19,423 nucleotides of DNA, taken from assembly GCA_002496475.1 (NCBI GenBank), contig DAJV01000062.1, positions 3,307 through 22,729 of the forward strand, given 5' to 3'. The notes beneath the pieces were generated by a model that did not search any database, had not been told where the DNA came from, and worked only from the letters and a program-made list of their open reading frames with translations. This DNA comes from Vulcanisaeta sp. UBA163. GTDB lineage: Archaea; Thermoproteota; Thermoprotei; Thermoproteales; Thermocladiaceae. The position numbers were made by a program, and so were the translations under genes. Numbering within the stretch: the first letter of the stretch is position 1; each line of letters starts with the position of its first letter. Shown here in pieces: positions 14,264-19,423 of this stretch.

Positions 14264-15127
14264 TTAATCCACCATTGTACTGCTCATAAGGCTCCTTTTT
14301 CTCTCTATTTCACGTGTATCCTCACCCAACCTCCTCAACCTCCGTTCCTCAATATCTAGTATCCTAAGGTACGACTTAATCACAACGGACTGATCAACTC
14401 TTAACTTACTAAATTCCTCCTTGATCTTGGCAAGATCACTTTCCTGCATCACCCTGCCACCCCTAAGGTAGATAATTCTACTGCCAATTGACGCAACCTC
14501 CATGTTATGTGTGGCAACAACGAAGGTAACCCCAATAGACCTATTTAACAACCTAATTAAATCGAGTACTAGGAAGGAGCTCGCCAGGTCAATGGAGCCC
14601 GTCGGCTCATCCATTATTATAAATGATGGACCATTAGCCAGGGCCCTCGCAATCGCAACCCTCTGTTGCTGACCACCGGACAATTGAGTGGGCTTATTGT
14701 TCATGTAATCAGCAACTCCCACGAGGTCCAGGAGCAATCTCGCCTTCTCCCTTGCCTCGTCCTTGGTGTATTTACCTGTTAGTAGCATGGGTAGCATAAC
14801 ATTCTCAAGTGCGGTTAATTGAGAAACCAGGTTATATTGCTGGAATACAAACCCGAGCTTCTCAAGCCTAAACTTGGATAGATAATCCTCATCTGCATCT
14901 GTAATATCAATACCGTCAATAATAACTCTACCACTTGTTGGCTTATCAAGTGTGCCCATTATGTTCATGAGCGTGGTCTTACCTGAACCACTGGGTCCCA
15001 TTATTATTACAATTTCCCCTTCTCTAATTGATACACTTACGTCAATCAAGGCATCAACATAAACACTATTACTTAGGTAATACCTCTTGTTAACATCAAT
15101 GAGTTTAACGACTTCTTTATTGCCCAT
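14264..15127 (-). CDS. ABC transporter ATP-binding protein, LolD/MacB class
   Basis: A 287-residue ATPase of the LolD/MacB/FtsE group. Walker A GPSGSGKTT starts at 44; Q-loop VFQQYNLV (94-101); signature LSGGQQQRVAIARAL (149-163); Walker B FIIMDEPTGSID (169-180, with GSID where most family members have GALD/GNLD); H-loop THNMEV (H207). Typical LolD proteins end near residue 230; this one has an extra charged helical tail (about 235-287). The expected partner is an FtsX/MacB permease, but none is encoded nearby: the downstream gene encodes a signal-peptide coiled-coil protein and the divergent gene an MMPL transporter. It may work with one of these or with a permease encoded elsewhere. Confidence 0.93.
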   Translation of the reverse strand: MGNKEVVKLIDVNKRYYLSNSVYVDALIDVSVSIREGEIVIIMGPSGSGKTTLMNIMGTLDKPTSGRVIIDGIDITDADEDYLSKFRLEKLGFVFQQYNLVSQLTALENVMLPMLLTGKYTKDEAREKARLLLDLVGVADYMNNKPTQLSGGQQQRVAIARALANGPSFIIMDEPTGSIDLASSFLVLDLIRLLNRSIGVTFVVATHNMEVASIGSRIIYLRGGRVMQESDLAKIKEEFSKLRVDQSVVIKSYLRILDIEERRLRRLGEDTREIERKRSLMSSTMVD

Positions 15128-15138
15128 AACGGGGAATG

Positions 15139-15165
15139 TTATTTAATAAGGTTAAAATGCCTTAT
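15139..15165. promoter_or_regulatory. Back-to-back divergent promoter with overlapping inverted repeat
   Basis: Only 43 bp separate the starts of the ABC ATPase gene (15127, minus) and the MMPL gene (15171, plus). ATTTAATAAG (15141-15150) is centred about 26 bp upstream of the MMPL ATG, and GCATTTTAAC on the minus strand (15151-15160) is centred about 27 bp upstream of the ATPase ATG, so the two TATA boxes touch. The inverted repeat ATAAGG-N8-CCTTAT (15146-15165) spans this junction and could bind one regulator controlling both directions. Confidence 0.5.
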
Positions 15166-15170
15166 GGCGA

Positions 15171-17975
15171 ATGAGAAGGAGAGGCGCATTATCGCTTCTA
15201 ATAATTGCGGTATGGCTTATCGTAATGATTTACCTAGCGCATTACTCGTTACGTGTCTTTGGCGTACTCACGTATGATGAAACGCAGTTAATGCCGAGTA
15301 ATATAGAGCCCATTATAGTGAGTAACCTAGTGAATGAGCACATAGGTGTCTCAAATGAGACCACGCTTGTAGTGGTCGTTAAGTTGGACGGTAACGAAAC
15401 GATAGATAGTAGGTTGAGTTATGTGAATAATATTGTAAACGCCATAGATGCACCAGGCATTTCTGTGACGGATTTATTAACAGCATATAACAGTGTTTAC
15501 ACTATTTATAACGAGACAATAAGCAAGATTGCCATGAATATGGTAAATAATGAAACACCAAGTATATGGAACCTCTATTGGAGAATAGATAATGATTGCT
15601 CAACAATACTGAGCCTAAATAAGGAGTACTATTCCAGGGTTTTTAATATAACCAATAACGTAGAAAACAAATTGAACGCAACCATCAATTACGGGCAAAT
15701 ACTCTACTACGAAGCAAAAAATTACTACCTAAGGAACTACCCAAACGCAACACTAACTGAGTTGTTCGAATTGGCAACAGGCAGGTACATAAGTGAGTAC
15801 GGATATAGCGAATACATCAATGAACTAGCCAATGCAACACTTAATAAGTTAGAAAGTACCCTTGGGAATAAACCAACTCCATATGCATTAGCCACTGAAA
15901 ACATAACGGGCATATTATTAACAAGTTACGAGGAAATACTCCAGGAGAAATACCCAGGACTTAACCCGGTGAGTAATGTAACTGGTTATGTATACCAAAT
16001 GCTCATAAATAATGACGCCAACGCAACACTACTCAGGATCGCTATACTAATAGGCCCCAATGCGAGCCTAAACCTACTTAGGCTTATCTTGATACGGGAA
16101 TACGCCAACGCAACATCGCCATTACTACAGCCATACATGTACCAATTAACATGTAATAATAATCCCTCCATTGTCTATTCAGTAATTAACGAACTAAATC
16201 ACAGTATCATAAATGCACTGGTGCAGGAACACCCACCACCAGGCATGCTTGACCTACCCGATAACATAACGCAAAAGTTCCTAAACGGCACCTATACGGT
16301 GGCCTTTATAACACTACCAAGTAGTTACGAGGACTCCATTTACAATCTACTAACAAAGAAGGGCTGGGTGTACCCGGTTAGCACTGATGTCATTCTTTAT
16401 GAACTTGAGAAAATGGTTACCAGTGACGTAAACATAATCGATAAGACCACCGCTGCCCTTGTCTTCATAACAATGATATCAATGTTAGGCACGCTAATTG
16501 GACCGATAATATCACTGGCAATACTTGGATTAACCTACCTAGCATCCCTCGGGCTACTCTACAACTGGGCAATACACTTCAAGCTTTATTACCTAACCGT
16601 GTACATGATCGCCCCAATAATATTCGGTATAGGCGTTGACTACAGTATGCTTATGCTGAATAGATACCTCGAGGAAAGAATTCATGGACTCAATAGGAAT
16701 GATGCGTTAAGTATTGTCTTATCCCGTGTAAGGCCTACGATCTTGGTAAGCGCGTCGGTGGTTGGGCTTAGTTTAGGTAGTTTCGTAATTTCAAGGTACG
16801 GTTATATAGAGGACATCGGCATTGGTTTCATAGTGGCCGTGTCACTAACGATAATCGCAACCGCAGTAATACTACCTGAGATAATAAGGTTGCTTGGTGA
16901 TGGAGTATTATGGCCCATGGGGTTAAGGGCTAAGTCCATTGAGCTAAGGACAGCCTTTCTTTCAAGAATGGCTAAGATCGCTGTTAATAGGCCAAGGACT
17001 ATTGTGGCAATATTCTTAATGATAACGAGTTTGGCACTTACATACCTAGTACTCAATATTAGTATAACCACAGACCCAGTGCAGGTAATGCCAAATACGC
17101 CGGCCAAGGTTGGGCTTAGTCTATTGATTAGTTATTTCAGGAGTTATGACTATTCTACGGCGTACCTAGTGGTTTATGGTAATAAAACTGCTGCATTGGC
17201 ACTGCTTGATGCTGTTAAGAGGCAGGAATATGTAATAAACGCAGCCCTGTCATACAATGGTTCAAACATGTACATAATATCTGCCACAGTTAATCAACAA
17301 TCATTGTCTGATAAGCTAATACCAATATACCTAAGTCTAAGGGAGGTGGTTAATGAGGTGTCTAGGGAATACGGAGTCAAGGTATTAATAGGTGGTTCTC
17401 CCGCGGATAAGTATTATTTCGTGCTTGGTTTTGAGCATGAGTATTACGGCTTCATAATCTACGTAATGATCGCCGTAAACATTGTAATACTTACCATATA
17501 CATGAGGTCAGTAATGATACCACTGAGACTTGTGGCCACAGTCCTCATGAGTATTACTTGGTCATTGGCACTGACAATATTCGTGTTCCAGGGATTAATG
17601 GATATACAGACCTACTGGTTACTACCAGTGATCTTAATATCTCTCCTACTCAGTGTGGGTACTGACTACGACCTATTCATAATTAGTAGGTTCAGGGAAG
17701 AAATCAGTGATGGATTGGGTGATAAGGACGCCATTGTCAGGGCTGTCGAGGTTACGGGGCCCGTGGTAACCGGCGCGGCTCTTGTGCTCGCCATGGCCTT
17801 CGCCTCACTGGCATTATCAAGCATTTACATTCTAAAGCAAGTAGCCCTTGCCGTGGCCTCCTCAGTCATTATAGACTCATTCATAGTTAGACCATTACTC
17901 GTGCCAGCAATAATAGTTCTACTTGGTAAGTGGAATTGGTGGCCGTTTAATGAAAACCGTAATGTACATAGTTAA
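15171..17975 (+). CDS. MMPL/RND-family transporter with enlarged first ectodomain
   Basis: A 934-residue RND-superfamily exporter, likely moving lipids or other hydrophobic compounds using the proton gradient. The two RND halves are plain: TM1 at 8-27, ectodomain 1 at about 28-425, TM2-6 at about 426-578; then TM7 at 609-629, ectodomain 2 at about 630-757, TM8-12 at about 758-920. The proton-relay Asp-Tyr pairs of MMPL proteins occur in both halves: GIGVDYSMLMLNRYLEE (D490-Y491) and SVGTDYDLFIISRFREE (D832-Y833). Ectodomain 1 is about 400 residues against about 130 for ectodomain 2, helical, and holds 16 sequons. ATG at 15171 is placed by the TATA box. It is divergent from an ABC ATPase and a coiled-coil surface protein, probably functional partners. 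Confidence 0.92.
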   Translation: MRRRGALSLLIIAVWLIVMIYLAHYSLRVFGVLTYDETQLMPSNIEPIIVSNLVNEHIGVSNETTLVVVVKLDGNETIDSRLSYVNNIVNAIDAPGISVTDLLTAYNSVYTIYNETISKIAMNMVNNETPSIWNLYWRIDNDCSTILSLNKEYYSRVFNITNNVENKLNATINYGQILYYEAKNYYLRNYPNATLTELFELATGRYISEYGYSEYINELANATLNKLESTLGNKPTPYALATENITGILLTSYEEILQEKYPGLNPVSNVTGYVYQMLINNDANATLLRIAILIGPNASLNLLRLILIREYANATSPLLQPYMYQLTCNNNPSIVYSVINELNHSIINALVQEHPPPGMLDLPDNITQKFLNGTYTVAFITLPSSYEDSIYNLLTKKGWVYPVSTDVILYELEKMVTSDVNIIDKTTAALVFITMISMLGTLIGPIISLAILGLTYLASLGLLYNWAIHFKLYYLTVYMIAPIIFGIGVDYSMLMLNRYLEERIHGLNRNDALSIVLSRVRPTILVSASVVGLSLGSFVISRYGYIEDIGIGFIVAVSLTIIATAVILPEIIRLLGDGVLWPMGLRAKSIELRTAFLSRMAKIAVNRPRTIVAIFLMITSLALTYLVLNISITTDPVQVMPNTPAKVGLSLLISYFRSYDYSTAYLVVYGNKTAALALLDAVKRQEYVINAALSYNGSNMYIISATVNQQSLSDKLIPIYLSLREVVNEVSREYGVKVLIGGSPADKYYFVLGFEHEYYGFIIYVMIAVNIVILTIYMRSVMIPLRLVATVLMSITWSLALTIFVFQGLMDIQTYWLLPVILISLLLSVGTDYDLFIISRFREEISDGLGDKDAIVRAVEVTGPVVTGAALVLAMAFASLALSSIYILKQVALAVASSVIIDSFIVRPLLVPAIIVLLGKWNWWPFNENRNVHS

Positions 17976-18157
17976 TGACCCCTCTTCTTAAAAACACGGA
18001 ACTTAAGGCCACTTGCCCATTAGTGCTGCGGTCTTATACCTTCAGGGGTGATGCAAATCAATGATATTATAAATACATACCCTAAGGAATTATGCGGTTT
18101 CCAATTATCTTACCGACCCTCTATTACATCCTTACACTCATTCCCCAAACATAAGTG

Positions 18158-18171
18158 AACTAAGGTTAGTT
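18158..18171. promoter_or_regulatory. Inverted repeat upstream of the 192-residue gene
   Basis: AACTAA-GG-TTAGTT is a perfect 6-bp inverted repeat about 15 bp upstream of the predicted TATA box at 18186-18194. A candidate operator by position; chance occurrence is possible in this A/T-rich 239-bp gap. Confidence 0.25.
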
Positions 18172-18185
18172 TTCTTGAAGTAAGG

Positions 18186-18194
18186 TAAATTAAG
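18186..18194 (+). promoter_or_regulatory. Predicted TATA box of the 192-residue gene
   Basis: TAAATTAAG is centred about 25 bp upstream of the GTG at 18215, supporting that start; ATG codons at 18205 and 18211 are in another frame that soon stops. Confidence 0.45.
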
Positions 18195-18214
18195 TTGGGT
18201 ATTTATGACCATGT

Positions 18215-18793
18215 GTGGGGAATACCTATGTTGTTTATCTACCCTGGCTCGTGAGACTTGAGGATGGTACGAGGTACAGAGTGCCTATTAGTACGATAAT
18301 GAGGGGTTCTCGAAGAAATATATTCATTATAAGGATACCTCCCTATAGGGTGCGTGATGCAGCAATGGGATTAATAAACAGGGGTTTCAAGCCGGTAATA
18401 CTAGCAATGGATAAGGGTGAATTATATAGTTTGTCAATGAGGATTTCCAGACCGTGGGAGCTCCATGTAAGGATCTTCAGTGATGGCATTATTGAATCCG
18501 AGATTGAAATTTGCAGGGATTACCTGCAGCACCTTATTGGTCCTAGGTTTAATGTTGTTTATGAGGTTTATGATATTCTAAGGCACTTTGTGAAGGAAAG
18601 AAGAGTATGCATTAAATCAATGGGTATGTGTATTGATGAGGTTATTGAGAATATTGGGATAGAGTTGGAGGCACCGAGGGCGTTAATTCCCTGGAAGCCC
18701 ATAGCGGTTATGGCCTCATCAATGGCGCTTCTACCAATTATAAGTAAATTCTCTTTTCTTCACTTTCTACACTTAAATAATCATTTAAGCTAG
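18215..18793 (+). CDS. Hypothetical protein, possible C-terminal membrane segment
   Basis: A 192-residue basic protein that I do not recognise. The first 160 residues look soluble with mixed alpha/beta character (strands near 4-12, 36-41, 59-64, 82-90; helices near 45-57, 95-108, 117-128). Four cysteines occur, C100, C132 and C139 plus none in a metal-like pair except the C132/C139 spacing of VCIKSMGMC. A hydrophobic stretch (about 161-186, PIAVMASSMALLPIISKFSF) near the end may be a membrane anchor, which would make it a tail-anchored protein facing the cytoplasm. No signal peptide. GTG start at 18215 follows from the TATA box, as the frame is closed by a stop just upstream. Codon use resembles that of the neighbours, so it is probably a real gene. 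Confidence 0.6.
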   Translation: MGNTYVVYLPWLVRLEDGTRYRVPISTIMRGSRRNIFIIRIPPYRVRDAAMGLINRGFKPVILAMDKGELYSLSMRISRPWELHVRIFSDGIIESEIEICRDYLQHLIGPRFNVVYEVYDILRHFVKERRVCIKSMGMCIDEVIENIGIELEAPRALIPWKPIAVMASSMALLPIISKFSFLHFLHLNNHLS

Positions 18794-18856
18794 TTACGAT
18801 TAATACGTTTCAGTTATAACAGCGTTTATTTAGGGTTGATGTGCAAATAGTATTAT

Positions 18857-18890
18857 TTCAATTACCTAATATTTATATTTCTTCAATTAC
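18857..18890 (+). repeat. Direct repeat TTCAATTAC flanking a TATA box
   Basis: TTCAATTAC occurs at 18857-18865 and 18882-18890, 25 bp apart, each followed by a TAATA-type sequence, so the similarity extends imperfectly to about 20 bp. The TATA-like element TTTATATTT (18872-18880) lies between the copies. Confidence 0.4.
18872..18880 (+). promoter_or_regulatory. Predicted TATA box of the partial gene at the right edge
   Basis: TTTATATTT is centred about 26 bp upstream of the ATG at 18902 and is one of the best TATA matches in the window. Confidence 0.55.
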
Positions 18891-18901
18891 TAATAAATAT
18901 A

Positions 18902-19423
18902 ATGGGCTCACCGGAATCAAATATCATAGTCGGTGCACCAGGTAGTGCGGATGTTAAAGATATTGTTAAGTACATAGCTCGAATAATAACAACGGCCCTA
19001 GACGTAAAGGCAAGCGATTGCTTGCTAAAGAATTACGGAACAATAACTCTAAATGCCATGCAACAAGTGCTCAAGTTATTCCCGGAACTATCAACCGAAC
19101 TAAACGCACTGGCAAGTAAATTCACAGAAATTCAGGAGGCCAGTAGGAAACTCGTTGGGATAAAGGACCCAGGGCAATACGCGGATGCCGTATTGACGAT
19201 CTTCACCACGTACAATGTTGACCCAGGGATCTATGGAATCTTCGCTGCCATTCAGGCAATGGAGGCTGCAAAGATCTGTAGTGAATCCGATGCAAGGTTC
19301 TTCCTAGTGAGAACGCTGTTGGCTAGTTCGCTTCCGAATAATCTATATAGATTATTACTTGACTACCTTAGCCTAGATCACAACTTCCCAATAAACCTAT
19401 TGAAGGCATTACTTGAGACTACA
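18902..19423 (+). CDS. Unrecognised, probably helical protein (C-terminus cut by window edge)
   Basis: I translated an open frame from the ATG at 18902 through the window end, 174 codons without a stop. It starts MGSPESNIIVGAPGSADVKD and continues as what looks like an all-helical, soluble domain (for example NAMQQVLKLFPELSTELNAL, then ASRKLVGI and GIYGIFAAIQAMEAAKICSE). There is no signal peptide or membrane segment in the visible part, and only two cysteines. I see no catalytic motif and cannot name a family. Codon use matches the neighbours and the strong TATA box 26 bp upstream supports both the gene and its start. Full length is unknown. Confidence 0.65.
   Translation, partial: MGSPESNIIVGAPGSADVKDIVKYIARIITTALDVKASDCLLKNYGTITLNAMQQVLKLFPELSTELNALASKFTEIQEASRKLVGIKDPGQYADAVLTIFTTYNVDPGIYGIFAAIQAMEAAKICSESDARFFLVRTLLASSLPNNLYRLLLDYLSLDHNFPINLLKALLETT

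Noticed and set aside
18051..18158. Small open frame of 35 codons (starting MQINDIINTYP) between the MMPL gene and the 192-residue gene
   Set aside because: ATG follows a GGGGTG stretch, but the spacing is wrong for a Shine-Dalgarno, no well-placed TATA box is seen and the peptide has no recognisable features.

Overview
The window reads as a chromosomal segment of a hyperthermophilic crenarchaeon, most likely a Thermoproteales relative of Vulcanisaeta or Caldivirga. This is inferred from gene content (archaeal-type GTP cyclohydrolase III, VKOR-type disulfide oxidase, COG1325 RNA-binding protein, sequon-rich surface proteins), the use of ATG, GTG and TTG starts, and promoters. Almost every gene has an A/T-rich TATA-like box centred about 24-28 bp upstream of its start codon, the mark of leaderless archaeal transcripts. 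No species assignment can be proved from the sequence alone. I found no tRNA, rRNA, CRISPR array, insertion sequence or integrase.

Layout. (1) 1-2492: the start of moeA (molybdenum cofactor, minus strand, running off the left edge) is divergent from a VKOR-family membrane oxidase, which converges on a HAD phosphatase-like gene. (2) 2609-4789: a secreted, heavily sequon-decorated protein with a Gly/His/Lys-rich tail, then a membrane-spanning protein with an outside beta-rich domain and an inside winged helix-turn-helix, probably a one-component surface sensor/regulator. (3) 4786-7100: arfA (GTP cyclohydrolase III, riboflavin/F420 pathway) divergent from a second HAD protein, followed by a YkgJ-type cysteine-cluster protein. 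(4) 7168-9035: a two-gene ABC exporter (DrrA-like ATPase plus DrrB/ABC-2 permease), translationally coupled. (5) 9069-12391: a PEBP/YbhB protein, ilvD (dihydroxy-acid dehydratase), a COG1325 RNA-binding protein and folE (GTP cyclohydrolase I). (6) 12449-17975: the most unusual locus. A LolD/MacB-class ABC ATPase and a secreted coiled-coil glycoprotein on the minus strand diverge, across only 43 bp with back-to-back TATA boxes, from a 934-residue MMPL/RND transporter. No FtsX/MacB permease for the ATPase is visible. (7) 17976-19423: an unrecognised 192-residue protein and the start of an unrecognised, probably helical protein cut by the right edge.

How the genes work together. Most of the window is housekeeping cofactor and amino-acid metabolism (MoeA, ArfA, FolE, IlvD) interleaved with envelope functions (VKOR, surface glycoproteins, two transport systems). 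Convergent neighbours are packed so tightly that their stop codons interlock (TTAA and CTAG) or are two bases apart, so 3' ends of opposing transcripts must overlap. The locus most worth following is the ABC ATPase / coiled-coil tether / MMPL cluster, followed by the membrane-anchored winged-helix sensor beside its sequon-rich surface protein.
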